From Lenzites betulinus (Eukaryota > Basidiomycota > Agaricomycetes > Polyporales > Polyporaceae): a stretch of 64,000 bases of DNA. The DNA is taken from NCBI GenBank assembly GCA_022264855.1, contig JABYQU010000007.1, forward strand, positions 124,001 to 188,000, in the 5' to 3' direction. A program made the position numbers and the translations under genes. Positions 9,199-19,927 of the stretch are shown in pieces (position 1 is the first letter of the stretch; every line of letters starts with the position of its first letter). The notes beneath the pieces are model-generated. The model did not search any database. It was given only the letters and a program-made list of their open reading frames with translations, and was not told the DNA's origin.

Positions 9199-11382
9199 AT
9201 GCGTCTCTTGAACACAAGGTCGGGTGAATTCAAATGGGTCGACAAACCAGAGCATGTCACATACGCCATCCTCTCCCATGTCTGGTCGCCCGACGGAGAA
9301 CAATCTTATGCTGAACTTCTACAGCTCCAAGCCCTGGTCCATGCCGAGCGCGCACAGCAGCCCGTCTCAGCTCCACCGCTCCCCGAAGACGAAGTCCTCC
9401 GACGGGCATCGCCCAAGATCCGGGGAGCGTGCGCATACGCTCGCGCCGAGGGCTTCGACCTCATCTGGATCGACTCGGGCTGCATCGACAAGACGAACAG
9501 CGTCGAGCTCTCCGAGGCGATCAACTCCATGTTCCGGTGGTACGCGCGCGCGACGGTCTGCTACGTGTTTCTCGCGGACGTCTCCGCGGTGGACGGCGAC
9601 CCGCGCGCGCCTGGCTCGAGCTTCCGCCGCAGCCGCTGGTTCACGCGGGGGTGGACGCTGCAGGAGCTCATCGCCCCGCGCGCACTCGTCTTCTGCGGCG
9701 CGGACTGGGAGACGCTCGGGGGCAAGGACGGCCTGGCGGACGTCGTACAGGAGGTCGCGGGGATCGATGCCGCGGTGCTCGCGCACGACGTTGAGCTGGC
9801 GTCCGTCAGCGTCGCGCGGCGCATGTCGTGGGCCGCGCGCCGGGTCACGACGCGCACCGAGGACGAGGCGTACTCGCTCATGGGCATCTTCGGCGTGAAC
9901 ATGCCGACGATCTACGGCGAGGGCCGGCTCGCGTTCGTGCGTCTGCAGGAGGAGATCCTGAAGGAGATCCCGGACCAGAGCATCTTCGTGTGGGAGAACC
10001 GCGGCGGGGCGTGGGCGACGGACTTCCAGCACATGGAGAACGAGCATCCGCGCGCGCTGCTCGCGACATCGCCCGCGGACTTTGTGCACTCCGCACATGT
10101 GCGCACCATATCCTCCTACGAACGCTTCCTCCCCCAGGGTTTCCACGTACCCCCTCCAAGCTACTTCGTGACCGCCTACGGCCTCCGCGCGACCTTCCCG
10201 ATCTTGACGTTGAGCCCTAGCACTGCGCTCGCGCTCCTCGCGTGCGTGACCCTCGACAACGACCGTATTGTGGCACTCGTGTTACGACGGGACCCGCGTT
10301 CAGGCCTGTTCGTCGTCGGGGACAGCATGCATATGGATGCGGGCCTCTGGTACAAGGGTCCGCCAGACGGTGGCTCAGATTCCAACAAACCATCCCATCG
10401 GCCGTTTTGGTACCCGTGGAAGGCAGACAATCTCGAAGAAGATACCGCGGGGCACGCCCGCCTGGTATGCGTCGCACGGGAGCCGGCATGGGCGCTGAAA
10501 CGGCTCGTAGGGACAAACGCCCCGGACTTTTACCCCGTGGACGACCTGCTGGCCGACGTCAAATGCTCCGAGGTGTACATCGCACATCGGCCGCTGCTCG
10601 CCCTGTCCTCCAGGACTGTGCTGCGGCGGTCTGTATGGCAGCCGCCATCGTTCCCGGACACTAAACCTAAGTATGAGTTCAGGATTTACGTGCCCGAGTG
10701 GTCCCGGCTGCACCTTGAATCAATAGGATACGTGTTCCCGTTCAACACCTCCGCCGCTTCTCGCCCTTCCGATCCGAACCAATGCCACGCGCTCACGCTC
10801 ATCCCCCAAAGCGGCACACCCCTCCCACCCATTCACCTCTTCATCGGCTCTTGCGACTGCCCGTGCTTAGAAAATCGCGCCTGTGGCAATCAAATCCTGT
10901 CCATCAGTCTGCTCGGGCACGACGGCACTTCCATCGACACCTCCGCCTCCCAAACTACATTGAGCGATGGCACGGTGCTGTTGGACGTTGCGGACGATAT
11001 CAAGGTTAAGAAGTCGATGTACGACAAGGCACCTGCATGTGGCAGCTACGCGGGCAACCCCCACCCGCCGATCCGCTTCGGCCACATCTCGGGCAGGTAC
11101 ATAGGAAGGTCGGTGCGGCTCTTACTCCCCCACACGGACACGGAAGATACGGAGTCGGACCAGCATACGAATGTGGACGATACGCACGCGATGGACGCAA
11201 CGGGTGAACACTCCGCTACCAGTGCTTGGGACGACGTCTATGTCCGGAGCGCGGTGGTGACCCCGATGCGCCTGTCGGCTGTGCGTGACTTTGCGGGGGT
11301 CCCGGGCTACCCTGCCATCTTCTCAATCTGCATGGAAGTCTCGCCTCCAGAGCGACGGGCGGCGTTGGCGCAGCCCGAGTAA
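9199..11382 (+). CDS. HET-domain (heterokaryon incompatibility) protein
   Basis: Single-exon 727-aa protein beginning MRLLNTRSGEF, the usual start of basidiomycete HET proteins. The three HET sub-motifs are present: YAILSHVW near residue 26, then LIWIDSGCIDK, then RSRWFTRGWTLQEL followed by IAPR. Downstream, RTEDEAYSLMGIFGV and MPTIYGEGRLAFVRLQEEI are the conserved continuation seen in HET-E/HET-D-like proteins. The remaining ~450 residues show no recognised repeat, NACHT or WD40 domain. In ascomycetes HET domains trigger cell death after non-self fusion; a role in basidiomycete allorecognition is inferred. It lies between the two inverted FunK1 copies. Confidence 0.88.
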   Translation: MRLLNTRSGEFKWVDKPEHVTYAILSHVWSPDGEQSYAELLQLQALVHAERAQQPVSAPPLPEDEVLRRASPKIRGACAYARAEGFDLIWIDSGCIDKTNSVELSEAINSMFRWYARATVCYVFLADVSAVDGDPRAPGSSFRRSRWFTRGWTLQELIAPRALVFCGADWETLGGKDGLADVVQEVAGIDAAVLAHDVELASVSVARRMSWAARRVTTRTEDEAYSLMGIFGVNMPTIYGEGRLAFVRLQEEILKEIPDQSIFVWENRGGAWATDFQHMENEHPRALLATSPADFVHSAHVRTISSYERFLPQGFHVPPPSYFVTAYGLRATFPILTLSPSTALALLACVTLDNDRIVALVLRRDPRSGLFVVGDSMHMDAGLWYKGPPDGGSDSNKPSHRPFWYPWKADNLEEDTAGHARLVCVAREPAWALKRLVGTNAPDFYPVDDLLADVKCSEVYIAHRPLLALSSRTVLRRSVWQPPSFPDTKPKYEFRIYVPEWSRLHLESIGYVFPFNTSAASRPSDPNQCHALTLIPQSGTPLPPIHLFIGSCDCPCLENRACGNQILSISLLGHDGTSIDTSASQTTLSDGTVLLDVADDIKVKKSMYDKAPACGSYAGNPHPPIRFGHISGRYIGRSVRLLLPHTDTEDTESDQHTNVDDTHAMDATGEHSATSAWDDVYVRSAVVTPMRLSAVRDFAGVPGYPAIFSICMEVSPPERRAALAQPE

Positions 11383-11596
11383 TGGGTTGCCATTTGAACT
11401 TTGGACCTCTGGGGCTGCTCGAAGTCTGCGATCGCCATATCTCGGGGCTTGTTTTTTCGCTTTCAACTGTGCGTTTTGGCTGTCACCTAGGGCGACCACC
11501 GTCGCAGTGCTAGAAAATCCACAAAATGGTTAGAATGGTAGGGGAAGTGGCTGGCCTGGTTCTTGTCGCGCGTGGCTTGTACACGCATCACGCACC

Positions 11597-12357
11597 ATGG
11601 TGCACGCCGAGGCTGAAGTGCCCTCCAGTTTGGATTCTTACGAGTGAGATAACGTTCTGACCGACAACGAGCACTGGCACATTCGCCCTCCCGATCCGCA
11701 GGAATACAGCGGCAAACCAATATCATCGGAGGTTCCCCATGGAAACTATGACTTTGATCCGGCCCAGACAGGCAGGCACCGTCCCTTGGAGCCAGCTAAG
11801 ACTGGGGGGGGACATGTACAAGGGCTCCAGCCGCCGCCGAAGGATGCTCTTGCGAAAGCTCAGGCTCTTGATCACGCGGGGCGGGGGTAGACTCATGACT
11901 GGTGAGTGCGATCAGCGCACAGGGAGCGGTATGGGCTGGCCTCGCAATTTTCCGTGGGGTTCTTTCTCATGGTATTCTGTCGTCACAGGTGCATCCATAC
12001 CCATCCAAACAGCGGTTTGCCCACCGAGTATTTGTGGAACCTATGTGTAATTCAACGCAACATTGTACTATTCCATGCACAGGATTTGGTGCTTCTTCAA
12101 GCGTATCACTCGTAAGTCAGACTCGTTCAAGTTGCTTTAGTGCGGACTCACTGACAGTCGCGATGCCAACAGAGAGAAGCGTCAGGCACTTGCGCAAGCC
12201 TGTGGCGCGTCATGCAAGAGGAAACAAGCTTCCTACGCCGCGTGTTTTGGAGCGAGCGTACATGCAACAGGCATGTTGCATCGCGTTCGTACGTTCTCGC
12301 CCCTTGTAGGCTGCAGCAGCGCCACTGACGCGAACACGTGCCGTATGACGTCGCGTC
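11597..12357 (+). pseudogene. Decayed small gene of unknown family (two in-frame stops)
   Basis: From an ATG at 11597 one frame reads MVHAEAEVPSSLDSYE, then TGA (11645-11647), then a coding-like stretch (TDNEHWHIRPPDP..., QPPPKDALAKAQ) to a TAG at 11888. The frame continues a few codons to a GTGAGT donor near 11901. Two further coding-like blocks follow behind plausible acceptors: PTEYLWNLCVIQRNIVLF and HAQDLVLLQAYHS, then EKRQALAQACGASCKRKQ, ending at a TAA near 12355. The pattern fits a three-exon gene with two nonsense mutations. I do not recognise the family. It could instead be a real gene with a different exon model; the two stops favour a pseudogene. Confidence 0.4.
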
Positions 12358-12673
12358 ATTAACGCGTTTCTCCCGCTCATCCTTCGGCAACGGCTTCCCT
12401 TCCTCCACTCCTTCGCGATACTTATGGGCTGCATATGCTATTCTAGCTCCCCGCAATGCACGTTCTGTGCTGGCTATATGGGCGCAGACTCAATACAAGA
12501 GCAGTCACTGGGCGCAGGATGGGAAGACCGAAGCAGACGGTTGACGTCAAGCGGGGTGGCCATTGCACTCTAAGGCGCGGATCTCATGAACCGGATTCAT
12601 CACAGTCATTGCCCTGAATGAGGAGCTTCTTCTGCAAAACGCGCCTCTACTCGGCACCTTCCCTCTCGTCCGC
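12358..12673. other. Upstream region of the fasciclin gene
   Basis: 316 bp between the decayed gene and the FAS1 gene TATA box. No coding frame or repeat is recognised; it is presumably promoter. Confidence 0.4.
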
Positions 12674-12681
12674 TATATAAA
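12674..12681 (+). promoter_or_regulatory. TATA box of the fasciclin gene
   Basis: TATATAAA, 78 bp before the FAS1 gene start codon, followed by a pyrimidine-rich leader. Confidence 0.6.
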
Positions 12682-12751
12682 CCCGTCCCCGCTCTGACAG
12701 CGCCAGCTCCCCACCCTCTCTGCTCTATAACGACTCCCTGACGATCCCGCC

Positions 12752-14253
12752 ATGCGTCTCCTCGCCACCGCGCCCCTTCTCCTCGCCTCCGCGCCCGTAG
12801 CGCTTGCTCAGAACATCGCCTTGCTCACTCAACTACTCCAGGCCCTCGGGAACAGCGGCCACACGCGCCTTGTGGGCCTCGCTTCCCAGATCAACTCGAC
12901 CTCCGTCGGCCAGACCATACTGAACCAGCTCTCCAGCGGTACATCCTTCATCCTCTTTGCACCTACGGACAGTGCCTGTGAGTCTATTGGTCATATACTC
13001 GAGCCACGTTCTTACGCATCCTCCCCGTATTCGCCAGTGGAAAGCCTTTCGTCGAACATTACGTCCAACGTGAACGAACTCGCAGATGTGTTCGCCTACC
13101 ATGTCGTCCAGGGTAACTTTACTGACATATCGACCACTTACCCCAATACCACCCTCGGACGTACCCTTTTGAACGACTCGAGCCACGTGCAACTCGAGGG
13201 CAACAAAAGTCAGGTCGTCGCCTGGGCTCTCCGCGCGGACGGCAAGGTCCACGTCCTCAATCAGAGGTATTGTATCATATATATACCCCCTGGGCTGTCA
13301 CTCATAAATCATTTGTAGGAACGACTCTACTGTCGTAAACACTACCTCCGTCGGAAACATTACCATCAACACTGTGGACCACGTTCTGAACTTCCCGGAG
13401 TCGCTCTATGTAACCGTGCCCGCGGACAATGTATCCCTGACGGGCATTGAGACTGCACTCCTCTCCGTCCAGCTGCCCACGCAAGACGCGAGCTCGAACC
13501 AGACAAGCACAGCCTCCTTGTTTGACATCCTCAACTCGCAGCTCCACGGCTTCACCTTCTTCGCGCCCAACACGAGCGCGATCCAATCCGCGACAAGCTC
13601 CCTGACGAACCTCCAGAGCAACACCACACTGCTGCAAGCGCTCTTCCAGAACCACGTGCGTCACTCCTCCGAACTTCCGAGTCTCTTACTGACCTGCGCT
13701 CTTTCAGCTCATCAATGGCACGACGGCGTACTCGCCCCAGCTGTCCGGCACGAACTTCACCTCTGCGGCCGGCGAGCCGCTCTCCTTCGTCCTGAACGCC
13801 ACCGGCCACTTCGTCACCTCCGGCAACGTCACCGCGCAGATCGTCCAGCCCGACGTCCTCCTCCCGAACGGCGTCCTGCACGTCATCGACCGCGTCCTCC
13901 TGAACACCCAGACCGACGCCGGCGCAGCGAGCTCTGCGTGAGTGACATCATCTCCCCGTCATTTCTCCCGTCGTGAGCTTAACTGACGTATGCATGATGA
14001 ATTTAGGGCCTCCTCTGCGAGCTCGGTCGCTACGCAGGCAACGTCCGCCACCGCGCCCATTGGGTTCTCGGCCACCGCAACGCTCGTCGGGCCCGGTGGC
14101 AGTGCGCCCGCCGCGAGCGCAAGCAGCAGCGGGACCTCGGGGAGCAACGCCGCAGCTGGTGGGTACTACGCAGCGCCGAGTGTGGCACAGCTTGTGAGCA
14201 TCGGGGCCGCCGTGCTCGGCGTTGTCGTGGGGGGTGGGATGGTGCTCGCCTAG
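12752..14253 (+). CDS. Secreted GPI-anchored protein with two fasciclin (FAS1) domains
   Basis: Five exons (12752-12977, 13038-13266, 13319-13655, 13708-13937, 14007-14253) join to 422 aa. A signal peptide (MRLLATAPLLLASAPVALAQ) is followed by two FAS1 repeats, about residues 22-180 and 190-330. Family signatures are SFILFAPTDSA with VDHVLNFPESL in the first, and FTFFAPNTSAI with VLHVIDRVLL in the second. Many N-x-S/T sequons are present. The Ser/Ala-rich tail ends in a small-residue site before a hydrophobic C-terminus (LVSIGAAVLGVVVGGGMVLA), typical of GPI-anchor addition. FAS1 proteins act in cell adhesion and wall organisation. It lies inside the inverted-repeat spacer with the HET gene. 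Confidence 0.93.
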
Positions 14254-15070
14254 ATGCGCTGTGTCTTGGGAGTACTTGTTTTAAGGACAGACGAACGTTT
14301 ACGCTTACGCTTGCTTGACGACCCCGACGCTTTCACAACCTCTTGACGATTCGGGACGTATCTACGTATCCAAATGTAACTTACGAATAGTATCTGTTGT
14401 ATATCCATGTCATGCGTGCGTACTAGACTCGAGGGAATGAGGTCACAATTTTGGTCACGGGGGCCCTCATAGACCCCATTCTTGTTACGTTTCTTGTACG
14501 CTTCAAATGTGATGCATGTAACAGTGTTCCTTGCCCGTCGGAGCAAGGCTCTCCTCCCTCACAGCCAGAGATGTGCGCGCGACTGATGCCACTGGGGGTC
14601 AGAGCGTGTGAACTTCTTCCATTTCTGACGAAATATCGCAAAGTATACCAGGCATCATAGACGGGTTCAAAGCCAGAAGCCCAGTGGTGGTTTTGAGAAA
14701 CGGTGGGGACGGCGAGGGTGTAAGAAACCGCTGCCAATTTTCGGGGTCCTGGGGTCAGCACATCTCTGCTCACAGCCTGAGGACGAAATTTGTGCGCTAG
14801 GTCATCCCTTATGTGACAAAATCCTAACTTTGGAAGCTTCAAGACGAGCAAGGAAACGCGCCACCGCAGGCGCCGTTCGAGTGCCAGAGTCGAGTGAATG
14901 AGTTCACAAATGCCCGCGGAGAGGGCGAAATTAGAGTTCAGTAGATTCCAGACAGAACAAATAACAACGGTGTAGGATACGTAATACAGAGCATTTACCA
15001 AAGGCAAGTAAGGAGTGCGTCCAAAGGGAGCTACTACGGGACCGAGGCTCCATATCAGTGCAATATTGTT
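14254..15070. other. Intergenic region between FAS1 gene and right repeat arm
   Basis: About 0.8 kb. A 222-codon minus-strand frame (14423-15091) is open but low in complexity signals and matches no family; I do not consider it a gene. No repeat or RNA gene is seen. Confidence 0.45.
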
Positions 15071-18000
15071 CACTTCCGACAAACACGCCACCTGAGCACG
15101 TGTTACGCGTGCTTGGACTCTAGAGACCTGCGCGCTCTCTTCTCCGCGAGGCGCCTGCTTGCACGCGTACCAGCCTTGCGGATGTTGGCACTGCGGCGCC
15201 CGCGGGAGCCAGTCCCCCGATTCCCTCGGCGAGCCTGCGATGGCCCGGCACCGGCACCAGCCTGTGACGCCTCGACGGAGTTACTGCCGCTCGCGAGCGG
15301 CGCCGTGTCATCGTCCGTCTTCTGCCGCTTCATCGGGCGCATCGACGAGTCATCGCTCGTGTTCTGCCGCTTCATCGGACGCATCGACGAGGCGTCCTCG
15401 TCCTCGGCCACGGTGTCCATCTGACAGCCGGCAGGGGACGCGGTAAACTTCATTAGTTCCCAGGGTACGCTGTGCGTTGCGCCCTGAAGTAGAAGAGTAG
15501 GGTTTGGCATGACGGCGGGCTGCGCGGTGTTGACCCGTCGAATGAACGCCTCGGGTGCCGGGGAAATAGCTGGTGCCGGGACACCTTGCGGGGTCGAGAT
15601 GACCTCTGGTGGGACTCTGCGTGGATCGCGATCATCGAGCATCGTGCAGCGCTGCCAGTCGTTTGTCGGCCAGACCTGGTCCGGAGCGAGGGCGGCGTTG
15701 AGCGCGCCGAGAAGTGCGTCATGGGTGAGTTTGATCTGAGGGACTGGGCTATTCTCCGGCACAGCTTGATTCTGCCGCACGAGAGCGGTCAGCTCCTCGA
15801 CGAGATTGGTCAATGTGGGGTTGTTGTCGATGACGAGGTTCTTTCCCGAATAAATAAAGCATGTCTTTTCATCTGCAGGAAATGCGTCGGTGTTCCATCT
15901 TGTGAAGAGTCTCTGGCATTGCTTAGGCCCCGAAAACGATCCACAATGGCAGCTTGTGTGGAGCAATATGACCCAGATGATGACCCAGTAGAATGACTCC
16001 AGGTCGTGATGGCAGCCGTGAATCGTTCCCGGCTCGGCTGATACCAATTCCACCGCCATGAAGTAGTACGTTCCCTTGGCCGTCTATCAACCACTGTAAA
16101 ATGTTGTGTGATAAAAAGGAGTACTTACTGTGCGCCCCGCCTGTCCGACATCATCTGAGCCACCGTTCTCCGATCCACACTCAATCGAGCTAGATTCAAA
16201 GTCGTGCAGAAACCCGGTCGAGTTCGGCTCGTTCGTGGGCTCATCTGCGATGAGGATATTCCCAACACTGATATCCCGATGCAGCACCCGCGCGTCTTCC
16301 CACGCGCGTTTGTGACCTGTAGAAACAAACAGAATGAGCCTGAATGTATGTGACAAATAGACCAGAGATCGTTCACCCACCTAGGACTGCGTCTCGGACA
16401 GCTTCTATCAATTCTCGCGTGCAGGTAAACTGCGTGAGAGGGCGGCCGACGTTGTCGATAACCATGCGCATGTGGCTGCGCTCAAGGTACCACAGCTGAG
16501 GATCGATCAGTATCAACGAGCAGGTGTGGTGCTGCGGACGTGGCAGAGGGAAATCCCGATAATTCTGGCCCATGTTCGAGGTGCCATCGCCCGCAGTTGG
16601 TGGGTGCCCACCCCTGAAAGAGCAGAACGTTGTGTAGTAGGCGGAGAAGGGATCCGGGGTCGGCTCTGGGGCGGGGCCAGTGGATGCATGTGAAGACGTC
16701 GACGCCTCAGGCTCCGAGTGCGGCGGCGAAGAGGGATCACTCTGGGAGTTGTTGCGTTGGAGCTTCTTGATCTTCCGCCACAGATCAATCTCCAGACTGC
16801 CGAGGTCACCTCCGTACACCATCGTCGCCACGCCAGTTTGGACGCCCTTCTTGTTGAGCTGCCGATAAAAATCGACCTCCGCTGTGCGCATTGTTGGTCG
16901 CCATGCTTCCTTCACGATTTGCGGCTTGACCGGTCCGCTGCGTGCTGGATTGCACACGAGCGCGTCGTCCTTCCACATCCGCGTGTCCTCAATCGCGCGC
17001 CAGACCATCGTCGCCCGAGAAAACAGCTGTCCGTCGAAGTCGATCAGGTGGTAGAGCAGGTATGGCACGCTTTTTCTGGTCTCCTCGTCGTAGACCTCTA
17101 TCCGCCGGCCATTGGCCAGATCCCCGACGTGCTGCTCCCAGTCCTTCGCGTTCGCCTTCTGCAGCTCCGTTCTGATCCAGGCCTGGTCCGCCGCACTGAG
17201 TCGCGCTACCGTAGGGTCGCTGCAGGCGACGGTGCTGCCAACAACGGGGTGGGTGAAATGCCAGAAGAACTTCTGGAGCGCCTTGACCCCGTCGACTCTC
17301 TCGAGGTCGATGCGCGGCGACACGAGCGCGCTCGTATGGTCGAAGCGTGCAATCCGAGCGGTTCGGCCATAGATCCCGATGACGAACGACGCAAGGAAGC
17401 CGTGGGCGAGCATGAGATTTCGCGCATTCTTCGCCAACTGTGTGGCAGTCGCAATGTGCTTCTCGCCGCTCCGCGGGAATGGGTCATCTCCTTCGCTCGC
17501 CTTGACCTCGATCACCGAGGCGATATGCTGCCAGGCCCGTGACGGTATGGCCTCACCGGGGAACGAGATCGAGATATCCGGATTCGTCTGGTAGTGCTGG
17601 TCCTTGAAGGCAGGGAAGGGGAAGTCGAGCGGTAGGTTGCTGGTGTCGCGGAATGAGAGCTTCCTGTCGGTCTCGAAGGTCGCAACAAGCTTCTTCAGGC
17701 CAGCCAGCTGAGGAGTGGCACGGGAGGTCAGCGACACAGACATGAGCGAGTGCAGCGCGCGGAACGACGCACCAGGTGAGGATAGCTGCTGACTTCCTGT
17801 CCTTCCTGCGGTTTGTAGTCCCAGAAAGCACCCTTGTCAGCCTGGTCGAATGTGAACGGCGTAGTGCAGGGGACCAGGGTGGTGATGAAGTCGTCGACGG
17901 TGCCCGGGTACGCATGGATCCGTCCCTTCAGCTCGTTCTCCCAGCCCATCCCCCTAGCCTGGCTGTTTTGTAGGACATCTGCACGTGTGTTAGCGGGTAC

Positions 18001-18929
18001 GCCCCCGTTCTTGCGCGCGAGAAGGGCATCCTCAGCTGAAGCCATACCTGACGCGTAAGAGGTGTTGTGGTATGAGCGTGTTGAGATCGACATATTTATG
18101 GTTGCTGTTTGAGGGAGAGGACTGGGGGACGCTTTTCAGGATTTAGTCGCCGGTGGCCAGTGGTGGTTGAAAAGAACAACGAGAGTGAGTGCAAGCGCCG
18201 AGGAGGAGAACACTATACGCGTCACGTTGATTTGGCCAGGTTTATCATCAGCCTGACGCCTACTATGGCTTCACTTAATCAACCGAAGACATGCCCACCT
18301 GGTCCGGCTTTCGGGTATGTTTTGGGTGATCGGATGATTGTCTATGTCCTATTCAAGCCTGCGGAGCTGGGCTGACAACGGGGACTGCGCCATGGTTGTG
18401 AACAATGGCCATCAGCGAGTGTTTTGCATTGTTACATGAGTCACCCACAATATTGGATCCAATAGCCTTTCCGGGATTCTGCAAACCGTTTCCCCTGCTT
18501 GATGTCTGCTGGTCACCGGAAATCTGCTACATGACAGCGAGCACCTGTGCTTTCGCGCTGAGAACGGATATTTCAACAGTTCTACTCCACATTTGCATGT
18601 AAATGTTCCGCACGTTAAGTAAGGTCACAAGATATGAGGCTCCAGGCGGCTGCGCCTCGACCTGAGCGTGTTGAAGTTGAAGTTGGTCCGCGGGCGCCTA
18701 TCGGCTACTTGCCGCGTGTTCACAAAGACGCTAACCAGCGAACGACTCACCTCCATTACACGTTTCTAAACTTGCTGAGCTCTGCCGCGGTACTAGTAGA
18801 CATCCGGGTACACGACATCAGCTTGTTGCGCATTCAGAAGTGAGGATGAGTACTAGTCCTAGTACGATCGCGACTCTGACGTTGAACTTGGTACTTAATC
18901 CAGAAAGGGACGCTCGGGCTTTGCCGAAC
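15071..18929 (-). repeat. Right arm of the ~3.85 kb inverted duplication
   Basis: Inverted counterpart of 4933-8778, with the FunK1 copy on the minus strand. It differs from the left arm by substitutions and small indels, including a ~30-bp extra stretch near 18701-18730 and a 9-bp loss in the kinase coding region. Arms face outward, enclosing ~6.3 kb. Confidence 0.85.
15103..18093 (-). CDS. FunK1-type fungal protein kinase, copy B
   Basis: Paralog of copy A with the same five-exon structure in reverse: 18093-18048, 17978-17773, 17707-16381, 16316-16129, 16074-15103, giving 912 aa. The first intron (17979-18047) is 69 nt and in frame, as in copy A. HRDISVGN and GTYYFMA are intact. The DFG-equivalent reads DFE instead of copy A's DFD, followed by a four-residue insertion (SSIECGSENGG). 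The C-terminal MKRQ repeat pair and basic tail are kept. A central block is nearly identical to copy A whereas the flanks are clearly diverged. No disabling mutation is visible, so both copies look functional, though the DFE change may alter activity. Confidence 0.86.
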
Positions 18930-19140
18930 GCTAATCCTGCCACACCGCGCGTGAGGGAAGTTGGCGTACGTCTCTTGAATTGGCCCAGATATTCATATGA
19001 TGGTGGACCGATTGACACACGGCCGGCGCAGGGGAGTTCTTTTGATAAGTATCCGGCGGTGAACCTCGTTCGTGGACCAAACGTGACCCAGATTAATATC
19101 GAGTACGGCGACAGCCTCGCCTGTGTTGGTGAGTGTTCTC

Positions 19141-19284
19141 GAATCGTCACGGCCGTTGTACGCGTTGTGGGCTCGGCTTGGTCTGGGCTAGATGCAACTC
19201 GGGCGCTTCCCGACGCGGCCGTACTGAGGTAGGCGCGTGTCTGGGGGCAAGCGCCCATACTAGCAATTTCTGGAACGAAAACGC
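19141..19284 (-). repeat. Split direct repeat B2 (3' end of the element)
   Basis: Second copy of the 144-bp B repeat; its left end at 19141 marks the element boundary. 36 bp of unique sequence separate it from A2. Confidence 0.88.
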
Positions 19285-19320
19285 GTATGCTACAGATTGC
19301 TACAGGGAGGGACAGGTGGG

Positions 19321-19655
19321 TAACCGAAAAAAGCCTCGCTGGCAGCGACGAGGAGAAAAGGGCTGCCGTAAGTAACCGGGACTACCGCGCGAGGAACGAA
19401 TGAACTCTCACCTGGCAGCGACGAGGAGAAAAGGGTGAGGTCTTTTCTCGGCTGGCCAGGCGAGGGTCCTCTGCGCGGCGCAAAATGCCGGGACGGTGCC
19501 CGGAAAGGAAACCGGGCGCGGCTCGCTGCCGGGGGCGCGAGACGGCGGAGGTAGTCAGGCCGGCGCTGAATGGGATTCAGGCGCGGTTCGCTGCCGAGTG
19601 CGGCGCGAGACGTTTGCCTCTCCGATTCGACTTGTGTAAACCAACTTTAAACTCG
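19321..19655 (-). repeat. Split direct repeat A2
   Basis: Second copy of the 335-bp A repeat, lying between B1 and B2. It contains two copies of a 24-bp motif (19339-19362 and 19412-19435). Confidence 0.92.
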
Positions 19656-19657
19656 AC

Positions 19658-19801
19658 GAATCGTCACGGCCGTTGTACGCGTTGTGGGCTCGGCTTGGTC
19701 TGGGCTAGATGCAACTCGGGCGCTTCCCGACGCGGCCGTACTGAGGTAGGCGCGTGTCTGGGGGCAAGCGCCCATACTAGCAATTTCTGGAACGAAAACG
19801 C
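19658..19801 (-). repeat. Split direct repeat B1
   Basis: 144 bp, repeated at 19141-19284, adjoining A2 with two bases between. Together B1 and A2 form the internal junction expected from a circular replication intermediate. Confidence 0.9.
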
Positions 19802-19927
19802 TACAAGTCTAATGAGAAATAAATGAGTCGTAAGATGGTGGAGTGGAAGTATATCAAGGGAGTGGTGAGAATGCGGGACGGGCAACGCGGCAGTTGAATG
19901 CGCGGTTTGTGAGTGAAACAGGTGCGA

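Noticed and set aside
9367..10146. 259-codon frame antisense to the HET gene
   Set aside because: Arg/Ala-rich shadow of the GC-rich HET exon.
14423..15091. 222-codon minus-strand frame between the FAS1 gene and FunK1 copy B
   Set aside because: No domain or protein-like pattern; its start overlaps the 3' flank of the repeat arm.
4933..18929. The inverted arms as terminal inverted repeats of a giant transposon
   Set aside because: The arms contain whole kinase genes with introns and no transposase or recombinase lies between them; segmental duplication is simpler.
18840..19232. 130-codon plus-strand frame to the left of the retroelement
   Set aside because: Begins in repeat-arm DNA and ends inside the element's B2 repeat; no recognisable family. 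A GTGAGT at 19130 invites an intron-insertion story, but the empty-site intron would be only ~36 bp and the frame after it is not meaningful.
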